From positions 1 through 9,558 of the forward strand of contig BNUV01000097.1 of NCBI GenBank assembly GCA_025997615.1: a stretch of DNA of 9,558 nt. Direction: 5' to 3'. Under the pieces are notes generated by a model that did not search any database, had not been told where the DNA came from, and worked only from the letters and a program-made list of their open reading frames with translations. This DNA comes from Spirochaetia bacterium (GTDB lineage: Bacteria; Spirochaetota; Spirochaetia; Treponematales; Breznakiellaceae). The position numbers and the translations under genes are program-made. Position 1 is the stretch's first letter. The number at the start of each line of letters is the position of its first letter. Below are positions 1 through 6,406 of the stretch, one piece after another.

Positions 1-62
1 AGGGATGGACATCTTTATCAAGATCCGCGCAGATCCACCGCGCTTCCCAGGGGCTGTCCATC
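1..62 (-). repeat. Inverted copy of part of the alpha-L-rhamnosidase gene
   Basis: Base for base, positions 1-62 are the reverse complement of 3093-3154, inside the N-terminal part of the rhamnosidase gene. The copy ends at 55-62 (TGTCCATC), which is also the first 8 bases of the direct copy that follows. As a result 1-11 and 55-65 are perfectly complementary (AGGGATGGACA / TGTCCATCCCT). The inverted copy probably continues beyond the left edge of the window, which cannot be seen. It carries no complete gene. The identity is read directly from the sequence; the origin (artefact or real foldback rearrangement) is open. Confidence 0.93.
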
Positions 63-179
63 CCTATCTTCGCCGGGATTTCACAATAGAGGGGGAAGTG
101 GCCTGGGCGCGGGCCTATGTCTGCGGCCTCGGGCTCTATGAGCTTGAAATCAACGGCCTCAAGGCGGGAAATGAATACC
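55..179 (+). repeat. 125-bp exact direct duplicate of rhamnosidase codons
   Basis: Positions 55-179 are identical to 3144-3268 with no mismatch (offset 3089). They correspond to about residues 123-164 of the GH78 enzyme, the start of its Bac_rhamnosid_N domain (HPYLRRDF, GLGLYELEING). Identity stops abruptly after GAATACC: the gene continues TTATGCCG, while here the sequence switches to ACCATGACC of the binding-protein gene. In this copy the rhamnosidase frame (starting near 5) runs into a stop at 200-202 and is not in frame with the binding protein. No functional fusion protein is therefore expected. Confidence 0.93.
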
Positions 180-872
180 ACCATGACCGATCAGGGAATT
201 GAACTGATGAAGACCGGCCGTTATTTTGCCGCGCTGAACGCGACCGAGGCGGACATGAAGACAAAGTATATCCAGGATACGGGAATGGGGTTTCTTGCTT
301 TCAATACGGTTCCACCCTTTGCCAGGACCGGCATCTATCAGATTTCGGTATGGTGTATCCCCGTGACCTGCAAAGATCCGGAGACCACTTTTAAATTCCT
401 CAACCTCATGTATGAATCCGAAGCGGTGAATAACCTTCTGCACAACGGCATTGAAGGAATGCACTATGTAAAGACCGGTGAATGGGGGATCATCAACTGG
501 CCGGAAGGCGTAACCGCCCAGACCTCAGGATACTACAATCCCCTTGGCCTTTGGGGAGACAAGTCGAAACGCTACAACTGGCCGCCTGTTACCGGGGAAT
601 ATTTTGATCAGCTAAAGACCTTTAACAACAGCATTGATGGCAAGGTAGCCTCAAAAGCCCTGGGCTACACCTTTAACAGTTTTCCTGTGCGTACCGAATA
701 CGCGGCGGTGAACGATGTGATGTCCCAGTACCGCGCCGGCCTTGAAAGCGGCTCCCTGGATCCGGAGACGGGCCTGCCCCAGTTCCTGAACGCGCTCCAG
801 GCCGCCGGCATAGATCGGGTTATCGCGGAAAACCAAAAGCAGCTTGACGCCTGGCTCGGGTCAAGGCATTAA
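180..872 (+). CDS. ABC sugar-binding lipoprotein, C-terminal part only (5' end lost)
   Basis: These 230 codons encode the C-terminal half of a family 1 extracellular solute-binding protein of the LplA/YtcQ kind, carrying what looks like a DUF3502-type C-terminal region. Supporting features are an aromatic-rich middle (NPLGLWGDKSKRYNWPP), then FNSFPVRTEYAAVNDV, and the typical tail LPQFLNALQAAGIDRVIAENQKQLDAWL. The full-length protein would be a membrane-anchored lipoprotein of about 500 residues that captures an oligosaccharide outside the cytoplasmic membrane and delivers it to the two permeases encoded next. The signal peptide, lipobox and N-terminal lobe are missing because at 179/180 the sequence switches to copied rhamnosidase DNA. 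An ATG at 117 and one at 183 are in frame, but neither has a convincing ribosome-binding site, and 117 lies inside the copied DNA read in the wrong frame. The stop (870-872) lies 16 bases before the permease start. The family call is confident; whether the truncation exists in the organism is doubtful. Confidence 0.85.
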   Translation, partial: TMTDQGIELMKTGRYFAALNATEADMKTKYIQDTGMGFLAFNTVPPFARTGIYQISVWCIPVTCKDPETTFKFLNLMYESEAVNNLLHNGIEGMHYVKTGEWGIINWPEGVTAQTSGYYNPLGLWGDKSKRYNWPPVTGEYFDQLKTFNNSIDGKVASKALGYTFNSFPVRTEYAAVNDVMSQYRAGLESGSLDPETGLPQFLNALQAAGIDRVIAENQKQLDAWLGSRH

Positions 873-888
873 GGCAGTGCTGATTAAC

Positions 889-1827
889 ATGAAACCAACG
901 GCAATAAAAGCCCTTGGAAAAAAGGGTAAATGGGGCAATTACGGAATTCTCTACCTGATGGCGCTGCCGGGGCTTTTGTACCTTGTCTGCAATAATTACC
1001 TTCCCATGTTCGGCCTGGTGATCGCCTTCAAAAATCTCAACTTCCGCCTGGGCATTCTGAAAAGTCCCTGGGCGGGCCTTTCCAACTTTAGATACCTCTT
1101 CGCGTCTAAAGACGCCCTCATCATCACCAGAAATACCGTGCTTTACAATCTGGCCTTTATCGTAATCGGCACGATCTTTGCCATTTTTGTGGCAATACTC
1201 TTAAGCGAACTCCGCGCCAAGTTTCTTTCCCGTCTGTATCAGAGTATTATCCTGGTTCCCCAGCTTATGAGCTGGGTTGTGACAGGGTACCTCGTGTTCG
1301 CCATGCTTTCCGCCGATGTGGGTCTTGTCAACAAAGGCATCTTGGAGAAGCTGGGGCGGGAAGGAATCTCCTGGTATAATACGCCGGAATACTGGCCGGT
1401 CATACTGGTGATTGTAAATCAGTGGAAGGGTATTGGGTTTTCGGCGGTAATCTACCTTGCCAGTATCGTGGGCATCAGCCAGGATTACTACGAGGCGGCC
1501 AGGATCGATGGGGCGGGAAAGATCGCCCAGATACGGCACATCACGCTGCCCCTGCTCAAGCCCACGGTTATCACGCTGACCATTTTGAACCTGGGGAGGA
1601 TGTTCTACTCGGATTTCGGCCTCTTTTATCAGATACCCCGGAATTCAGGGGCAATCTACGGGGCAACCCGTACTATCGATGTGTACGTATACAACGCCCT
1701 GATGAACAGCTCCAACTTTTCCATGTCTTCCGCGGCGAGTTTCTATCAGTCAATTGTCGGCTTTATCCTGATAATCAGCGCCAACGCGCTTATCAGAAAA
1801 ATGAGCCGGGAAAACGCTATTTTTTAG
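889..1827 (+). CDS. Sugar ABC transporter permease, LplB/YteP type
   Basis: This is a 312-residue inner-membrane permease of the MalF/UgpA superfamily, closest in style to LplB/YteP. It forms half of the transmembrane channel for the sugar taken up by the upstream binding protein. About six hydrophobic segments are visible, near residues 20-46, 83-108, 116-140, 170-194, 222-246 and 285-305. The cytoplasmic EAA loop that docks on the ATPase is clear: EAARIDGAGKIAQIRHITLP, starting at E202 with the LP at 220-221. The tail IRKMSRENAIF is typical of the family. I chose ATG 889. An in-frame TTG at 844 would overlap the preceding gene and adds 15 unconserved-looking residues. AAGG at 871-874 is a weak, rather distant ribosome-binding site, so coupling to translation of the upstream gene is likely. 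It belongs to the same operon as its neighbours. Confidence 0.93.
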   Translation: MKPTAIKALGKKGKWGNYGILYLMALPGLLYLVCNNYLPMFGLVIAFKNLNFRLGILKSPWAGLSNFRYLFASKDALIITRNTVLYNLAFIVIGTIFAIFVAILLSELRAKFLSRLYQSIILVPQLMSWVVTGYLVFAMLSADVGLVNKGILEKLGREGISWYNTPEYWPVILVIVNQWKGIGFSAVIYLASIVGISQDYYEAARIDGAGKIAQIRHITLPLLKPTVITLTILNLGRMFYSDFGLFYQIPRNSGAIYGATRTIDVYVYNALMNSSNFSMSSAASFYQSIVGFILIISANALIRKMSRENAIF

Positions 1828-1839
1828 ATTTGATTTTTC

Positions 1840-1850
1840 AGGAGGTGATA
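1840..1850 (+). promoter_or_regulatory. Strong ribosome-binding site of the second permease
   Basis: AGGAGGTGATA lies directly before ATG 1851, almost a perfect complement of the 16S rRNA 3' end. It fixes the start at 1851, although the reading frame is open upstream to 1422 inside the preceding permease gene in another frame. Confidence 0.88.
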
Positions 1851-2753
1851 ATGATAAAACACGAAGACCGGGCTATTCAATACATAGGCCACCTGGTTCT
1901 GTTGACCATGTCTCTTTGCGCAATACTTCCCTTCGCGCTGCTCATCATTTCGTCCCTCACGGATAATTTGACAGCCCTTACCTATGGCTATTCGTTTATG
2001 CCGAAAAAGTGGAGCCTTGAGGCGTATACCTACATCTTCGGCGAATGGCAGATCATCGGCAGGGCGTATCTCGTATCCATCACAGTTACCTCGGCGGGAA
2101 CTTTGGGAAGCCTTCTTATCACATCCATGCTGGCTTACGCCCTTTCAAAAGACGGGCTTCCGGGCAGGAACGTGCTGATGTTCATGGTGGTGTTTACCAT
2201 GCTCTTTAACGGCGGTATTGTTTCTACTTATTTTATTTATAACAACGTGTTTAAAATCAGAAATACCATCTGGGGTCTCATTGTGCCAGGACTCCTGATG
2301 AACGCCTTCAATGTTATCCTGATCCGGAACTATTATAAATCCAACATTCCCCCCGCCCTTTTTGAGGTTGCCAGGATAGACGGAATAGGCGAAATTACCG
2401 TGTTCTTTAGAATTGTAGTTCCCCTGTCGTTCCCGGTGTTTGCCACCATTGGCCTTATGACTGCCATCATGTATTGGAACGATTGGACCAATGGGCTTTA
2501 TTTTCTGACGGAACGGGGCGGCAGCCGCCTGTACAACATCCAGAATATCCTCAACCGGATTAACGAAAATATCCAGTTTTTGGCCAACAATTCATCACGA
2601 ATGGGGGGTATGGTGTTAGATACATCGAAGCTGCCTTCTACCACAGTCAGGATGGCTATCGCGGCAATCGGCATCATCCCGATACTTGCCATATATCCGT
2701 TTTTTCAGCGATACTTTGTAAAAGGTATCACCATCGGCGCGGTAAAAGAATAG
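1851..2753 (+). CDS. Sugar ABC transporter permease, YtcP/LplC type
   Basis: This is a 300-residue inner-membrane permease of the MalG superfamily, YtcP/LplC branch, and the partner of the preceding permease in a heterodimeric sugar importer. Hydrophobic segments are visible near residues 11-33, 70-95, 105-130, 140-165, 190-212 and 265-285. The EAA-like loop reads EVARIDGIGE from E172, with the closing VP at 190-191. The C-terminus YFVKGITIGAVKE is a hallmark of this branch (compare the usual KYFVKGVMIGSVKG-like ending). The start is set by a strong AGGAGGTGATA ribosome-binding site. There are 23 bases to the upstream gene and 22 to the rhamnosidase, so the genes are almost certainly co-transcribed. 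No ATP-binding subunit follows. Members of this class usually work with a shared MsmX-like ATPase encoded elsewhere, which is inference here. Confidence 0.94.
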   Translation: MIKHEDRAIQYIGHLVLLTMSLCAILPFALLIISSLTDNLTALTYGYSFMPKKWSLEAYTYIFGEWQIIGRAYLVSITVTSAGTLGSLLITSMLAYALSKDGLPGRNVLMFMVVFTMLFNGGIVSTYFIYNNVFKIRNTIWGLIVPGLLMNAFNVILIRNYYKSNIPPALFEVARIDGIGEITVFFRIVVPLSFPVFATIGLMTAIMYWNDWTNGLYFLTERGGSRLYNIQNILNRINENIQFLANNSSRMGGMVLDTSKLPSTTVRMAIAAIGIIPILAIYPFFQRYFVKGITIGAVKE

Positions 2754-2775
2754 CCGCTATAAAAAGGAGCATACC

Positions 2776-5373
2776 ATGCGCATCACCAAACTCAAAACAA
2801 ACCATCTGGTAAATCCCCTCGGATACGGATTTGAAAAGTTTTCTGTATCATGGATCACGGAAGATACGCAGGCAAAAAAACAGGCTGCCGCCAGGATCCG
2901 GGTAATGAAGGGGGCGGAGCCGTCAATGGCGGCGGCGGTCTATGACAGCGGAAAGCGCGGGGATATTTCCGGCCTTGGGCAGGCGCTTCCCATTGAGCTT
3001 GAACCCTATACCAGGTACTTCTGGAAAGTTACAGTATGGGCCGATAACGGGGAAGAAGCCGAAAGTGATTGGGCTTTCTTTGAAACCGCCAAGATGGACA
3101 GCCCCTGGGAAGCGCGGTGGATCTGCGCGGATCTTGATAAAGATGTCCATCCCTATCTTCGCCGGGATTTCACAATAGAGGGGGAAGTGGCCTGGGCGCG
3201 GGCCTATGTCTGCGGCCTCGGGCTCTATGAGCTTGAAATCAACGGCCTCAAGGCGGGAAATGAATACCTTATGCCGGGTTACCATTCCTACGATTGCTTT
3301 GTGCAGTACCAAACCTATGATATTCGTGATTATCTGCGCAAAGGTGAAAATACGATTGGCGCCATGCTGGGGCCGGGCTGGTATAAAGGCCGCTTTGTTT
3401 TTGACGGCGGGTTTACCAACATTTATGGCGATACCATGCAGCTTATTTGCGAAATCCGCATCCGCTACAGCGATGGCCGGGAACAGACGCTTGGTTCGGG
3501 AACAGAGTGGCAGGGCCGCGCCTCGCCGGTACAGGCCAGCGGCATCTACGACGGCGAAGTGTATTCGGCCCGGGACGAAGTTCCGTTCTGGTCTTCCCCC
3601 GGCTGTTCCGCTGATGGCTGGCTTCCGGCTAAACTTACCGGCCGCGATACGGCGGATCTTACCGCCCGGATAAACCCGCCGCTGGTCATTCACGAGCGGC
3701 TCAAGCCCCAAAAAATCATCCGCTCCAATGTGGGCGAATGGATCATCGACTTTGGCCAGGAGATCACCGGTTGGGTAGAAGTAGAACTAAAAAACGATGT
3801 GCCGGGGATAAAATTATCCTACAGCGAAATCATGCAGGAGGGCCGTTTTTACCGGGACAATCTGCGGGCCGCCAAAGCTGAATTTGTGTATATCGCCGCC
3901 GGTAACACAGAGGACGGTACGGCGCCGGTTCGGCCTCATTTTACCTTCTTCGGTTTCCGTTATGTAAAGGTCGAGGGGATTGATGAGCCTGAAACGGCGG
4001 ACTTCACTGCCTGCGCTCTCTATTCGGATATAGAACAGACCGGCTGGATAGAAACCTCAAATCCTGCCATTAACCGCCTTGCGCTCAACACCCTGTGGAG
4101 CCAGAAAGATAATTTTCTTGATATACCAACCGACTGCCCCCAGCGGGACGAGCGTATGGGTTGGACGGGAGACGCCGCTATCTTTTCCGATACGGCGAAC
4201 CAGCACATGTACAGTCCGGCTTTTTTCAATCATTACCTTAAAAATCTGCGGAAAGAACAGGAAAAAAATAACGGCGCGGTTCCCTTCTTTGTACCGTTTC
4301 CAAAACTGCAGAACGCGAAAGAAAAGGGGCCCTTTTGGTGGAAGCTTCAGAGCGTCAGTATATGGGGCGATGCGGCAACTATACTCCCCTGGTCGCTTTT
4401 TGTCATGTACGGCGACAGGGAACTTCTCCGGGATCATTACCCGGTAATGAAAGATTGGACAAACTATATCATCACCCAGGATGAGGCGGATGGCGGCAAG
4501 GGGCTCTGGCAGACCGGTTTTCACCTGGGGGACTGGCTTGCCCTTGACACAGAGGATCCCCAGAATCCTATGGGCGCGACGGATGTCCACTTCATTGCCT
4601 CGGCCTTTTATTATAACAGCGTTACTATCGTCTCAAAGGCCGCGGCGGTACTGGGTTATACCGAAGATGAGGATAAGTACCATTCCCTGGCGGAAAAGAT
4701 CAGAGCCGCGTTTATTAAAAACTACTTTAAGGATGACGGAGAGCTTGCCATTACCGAAACCCAAACCGCGCTGGTTTTGGCGCTGTATTTTGAACTTTTC
4801 CCCGAAGGAAGGGCGGAAAAACTACTGGAAGCCCTGGTCAAACGCATAGAGGCAAAGGAAACGCATTTGGACACCGGCTTTGCCGGAACTCCGCTCCTTT
4901 GCCTAAGCTTGTCAAAGTACGGCGCAAACAAAACAGCCTACTCCCTACTCCTCCAGAACAGCTACCCAAGCTGGCTCTACGAAGTGGGCATGGGAGCTAC
5001 CACCATCTGGGAACGGTGGAATTCGGTGCTGCCCAATGGAAAGATCAGCGGTACGGGCATGAACAGCCTGAATCACTATTCCTACGGTTCCATCGCAAAC
5101 TGGATGTACCGGAATATGTGCGGCCTTAATCCACTGGAAGAAACGCCGGGTTATAAAAAGGCGCGGATCGCCCCCATGCCCGACCGCCGGATCCAATGGG
5201 CCCGCATGGTTCGGGATACCGCCGCGGGCACTTATACGATTGCCTGGGAGTGGCAGGAAGACGGGACTATCAGCTATACCATCCACATTCCCTTTGACTG
5301 CGAAGCCGTGATCGCCTTACCGGGACGGGAGGAGTTCAGCGCCGGTGCGGGGGATACCTTTTTCAGGGTATGA
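2776..5373 (+). CDS. Alpha-L-rhamnosidase, GH78, cytoplasmic
   Basis: This 865-residue inverting glycosidase removes terminal alpha-L-rhamnose from oligosaccharides or glycosides. Domains in order are an Ig/Fn3-like N-terminal module (about 1-105), a Bac_rhamnosid_N beta domain (about 125-295, with GLGLYELEING), a second beta domain (about 305-410), the (alpha/alpha)6 catalytic barrel (about 425-780) and a C-terminal beta domain (about 785-865). The catalytic signature TDCPQRDERMGWTGDA is intact. E459 corresponds to the general acid of characterised GH78 enzymes, and E746 in TTIWERW to the general base. There is no signal peptide, so it should act on imported oligosaccharide. AAAGGAG at 2763-2769, six bases before ATG 2776, supports the start. 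The length is normal for the family. It follows the permeases in the same operon and ends 16 bases from the convergent AraC gene. Codons around residues 106-164 are also present as copied pieces at the window's left end. The natural substrate is not determined. Confidence 0.96.
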   Translation: MRITKLKTNHLVNPLGYGFEKFSVSWITEDTQAKKQAAARIRVMKGAEPSMAAAVYDSGKRGDISGLGQALPIELEPYTRYFWKVTVWADNGEEAESDWAFFETAKMDSPWEARWICADLDKDVHPYLRRDFTIEGEVAWARAYVCGLGLYELEINGLKAGNEYLMPGYHSYDCFVQYQTYDIRDYLRKGENTIGAMLGPGWYKGRFVFDGGFTNIYGDTMQLICEIRIRYSDGREQTLGSGTEWQGRASPVQASGIYDGEVYSARDEVPFWSSPGCSADGWLPAKLTGRDTADLTARINPPLVIHERLKPQKIIRSNVGEWIIDFGQEITGWVEVELKNDVPGIKLSYSEIMQEGRFYRDNLRAAKAEFVYIAAGNTEDGTAPVRPHFTFFGFRYVKVEGIDEPETADFTACALYSDIEQTGWIETSNPAINRLALNTLWSQKDNFLDIPTDCPQRDERMGWTGDAAIFSDTANQHMYSPAFFNHYLKNLRKEQEKNNGAVPFFVPFPKLQNAKEKGPFWWKLQSVSIWGDAATILPWSLFVMYGDRELLRDHYPVMKDWTNYIITQDEADGGKGLWQTGFHLGDWLALDTEDPQNPMGATDVHFIASAFYYNSVTIVSKAAAVLGYTEDEDKYHSLAEKIRAAFIKNYFKDDGELAITETQTALVLALYFELFPEGRAEKLLEALVKRIEAKETHLDTGFAGTPLLCLSLSKYGANKTAYSLLLQNSYPSWLYEVGMGATTIWERWNSVLPNGKISGTGMNSLNHYSYGSIANWMYRNMCGLNPLEETPGYKKARIAPMPDRRIQWARMVRDTAAGTYTIAWEWQEDGTISYTIHIPFDCEAVIALPGREEFSAGAGDTFFRV
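3093..3268 (+). repeat. Source of the rearranged left-end copies; 8-bp inverted repeat
   Basis: This stretch of the rhamnosidase gene recurs at 1-179, with 3093-3154 inverted and 3144-3268 direct. It contains a perfect 8-bp inverted repeat, GATGGACA at 3093-3100 and TGTCCATC at 3144-3151, spaced by 43 bases. That repeat is exactly where the copy at the left end changes orientation. The repeat lies in coding sequence of an otherwise normal GH78 gene, so this copy is taken to be the native one. Confidence 0.9.
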
Positions 5374-5389
5374 CCAGGAAAGCCATGCC

Positions 5390-6277
5390 TTAGCCTTTTA
5401 TCTGCGAGCGGTATTGGCGGGGCGATACGCCCATGATTTTTTTGAAAATCCGCGAAAAATAGTAGGGGTCTTCGATCCCGTACGACAGGGCGATGTCTTT
5501 TACCGGCAGGGTGGAAAAAAATAAATCACGGGAAGCGGCCTGCATCTTTTGGTGTAAAAAGTACATAACCGGAGAATGGCCGGATACACCCTTGAAAAGA
5601 TAATTCAGATGAGACCGGCTGCAGCCGGCGGCCGATGCAAGCTCATCAAGGGAAATCATGTCGTGCAGATGGTTTTTCATAAAAGCGATTGTTTTTTCCA
5701 GGCGGCGGCTGCCCGAACTGAGCTGCAGCATTGAATCTTTGCCCGCGCAGGGAACCATGGCAAGCATAGTCCCCACCATCTGGCATAAATAAAAATACTC
5801 TTCCTTTAGCAATGGCGTTTTGAGCATCGTAAAGCACTGCTGGAACATCTCCCGCAATCTTTCGCCGAATACATCGGAAAGCGCGGCGGGCAGCAGACCG
5901 GAAAGCGTCTGATAGTAAGGCGCAACAATGCTGCCCTTAAAATGTACCCAGTATATACTCCAGGGGCTTTCATTTGATGCGCCGTAAACATGGGGCGTAT
6001 TTGGCGGAATAAGGATGAGCTGTTTTGCCGAAAGCGTTTTTTGTTCCCCGCCATTCACTGAATAGAAACCGCTCCCTGCGCTGCAATACATCAAAATAGC
6101 GGTTTCACAGCCTGCGGGACGCTGCCGGAAATGATAATGGGCAGAGGGAAAATAACCGATATCAGTAACCGTCAGCGCATGAAACATCTCATCCTGTGTT
6201 ATTTGGGCAAGAAATTCGCCGGGGAAAACAAAGAGAAACTCATTCCTGAACCCGTCGGTTTTCCGTATGGTTTCCAT
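5390..6277 (-). CDS. AraC-family transcriptional regulator
   Basis: This 295-residue regulator has an N-terminal cupin-like sensor domain (about 25-115; HYHFRQRP, LILIPPNTPHVY, YWVHFKG) that probably binds a sugar. A helical linker follows (about 120-190), then a C-terminal AraC DNA-binding domain with two helix-turn-helix units (about 208-232 and 257-280) ending in the family signature YYFSRIFKKIMGVSPRQYR. Members with this architecture usually activate neighbouring sugar-catabolic genes when inducer is bound. It is transcribed divergently from the GH2-GH35 pair and convergently with the rhamnosidase, so those genes are the likely targets; that is inferred from position. ATG at 6277 is the first possible ATG after an in-frame stop at 6305-6307. 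No good ribosome-binding site precedes it, and the candidate operator GTAAATA directly abuts the start codon. Both suggest weak or autoregulated expression. Confidence 0.94.
   Translation of the reverse strand: METIRKTDGFRNEFLFVFPGEFLAQITQDEMFHALTVTDIGYFPSAHYHFRQRPAGCETAILMYCSAGSGFYSVNGGEQKTLSAKQLILIPPNTPHVYGASNESPWSIYWVHFKGSIVAPYYQTLSGLLPAALSDVFGERLREMFQQCFTMLKTPLLKEEYFYLCQMVGTMLAMVPCAGKDSMLQLSSGSRRLEKTIAFMKNHLHDMISLDELASAAGCSRSHLNYLFKGVSGHSPVMYFLHQKMQAASRDLFFSTLPVKDIALSYGIEDPYYFSRIFKKIMGVSPRQYRSQIKG
5420..5443 (+). terminator. Possible weak intrinsic terminator for the rhamnosidase transcript
   Basis: GGGCG-ATA-CGCCC (5420-5432) can form a 5-bp GC stem with a 3-base loop. Four bases later comes a run of seven T (5437-5443), 47 bases after the rhamnosidase stop. 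It lies inside the convergent AraC gene and coincides with codons for its conserved KKIMGVSP segment. The hairpin may therefore be a by-product of protein conservation. The stem is short, and this is a tentative call. Confidence 0.3.
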
Positions 6278-6308
6278 GTAAATAGTATGGCGCGGAATAG
6301 ATATTTAC
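6278..6308. repeat. Perfect inverted repeat GTAAATA-N17-TATTTAC, candidate operator
   Basis: GTAAATA (6278-6284) and TATTTAC (6302-6308) are exact reverse complements separated by 17 bases. The left arm abuts the AraC start codon, and the right arm overlaps the predicted -35 box of the divergent GH2 promoter. A related half-site, CGTAAAATA, occurs at 6344-6352. The placement suits a regulator that represses itself and acts on the GH2 promoter. The sequence is AT-rich and chance matches are possible; binding is inference. Confidence 0.4.
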
Positions 6309-6332
6309 GCAAGAAAAAAATAAGAATATAAT
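6304..6332 (+). promoter_or_regulatory. Predicted sigma70-type promoter of the GH2-GH35 operon
   Basis: TTTACG (6304-6309) as -35 and a consensus TATAAT (6327-6332) as -10 are separated by 17 bases, the optimal spacing. Transcription would start near 6339 and leave a leader of about 68 bases before ATG 6407. The weak -35 box overlapped by a candidate regulator half-site is what one expects of an activator-dependent promoter. It is the only good promoter match I see in the 129-base divergent region. No equally good match was found for the AraC gene on the other strand. Confidence 0.6.
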
Positions 6333-6393
6333 CCATCTTTTCACGTAAAATAGTGTATTGTGGTTTTGCCGATCCGGGCTTACCGTTTATTAC

Positions 6394-6400
6394 AGAGAGG
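6394..6400 (+). promoter_or_regulatory. Ribosome-binding site setting the GH2 start
   Basis: AGAGAGG six bases before ATG 6407 fixes the GH2 start there, rather than at the in-frame GTG 6353, which has no Shine-Dalgarno-like sequence. Confidence 0.75.
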
Positions 6401-6406
6401 TTATTT

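Noticed and set aside
1..62. Invertible (phase-variable) DNA segment flanked by GATGGACA/TGTCCATC
   Set aside because: A true inversion would keep the native left flank CAA. Instead AGG, the foldback continuation, is seen. The segment is 43 bases long inside a coding region, and no recombinase gene is present. Only three bases discriminate, so the rejection is not absolute.
5..202. Small open frame covering the copied rhamnosidase DNA
   Set aside because: It is built from an inverted piece joined to a direct piece of the rhamnosidase gene and ends just after the junction. It has no ribosome-binding site and no independent identity.
844..888. TTG start at 844 for the LplB-like permease
   Set aside because: It would overlap the binding-protein gene by 29 bases and add 15 residues not resembling the family N-terminus. 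ATG 889 gives a normal permease start.
1422..1850. N-terminal extension of the YtcP-like permease back to 1422
   Set aside because: The extra 143 residues are an out-of-frame reading of the LplB-like gene, low in hydrophobic structure. The strong ribosome-binding site at 1840-1850 marks the real start at 1851.
2923..3711. 262-codon open frame on the minus strand inside the rhamnosidase gene
   Set aside because: It is fully antisense to a well-conserved GH78 coding region, has no recognisable domain, and its composition follows from the codon usage of the opposite strand.
6353..6406. GTG start at 6353 for the GH2 gene
   Set aside because: It has no ribosome-binding site and lies about 14 bases after the predicted transcription start. 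ATG 6407 has AGAGAGG at ideal spacing, and the protein then starts like other GH2 enzymes.
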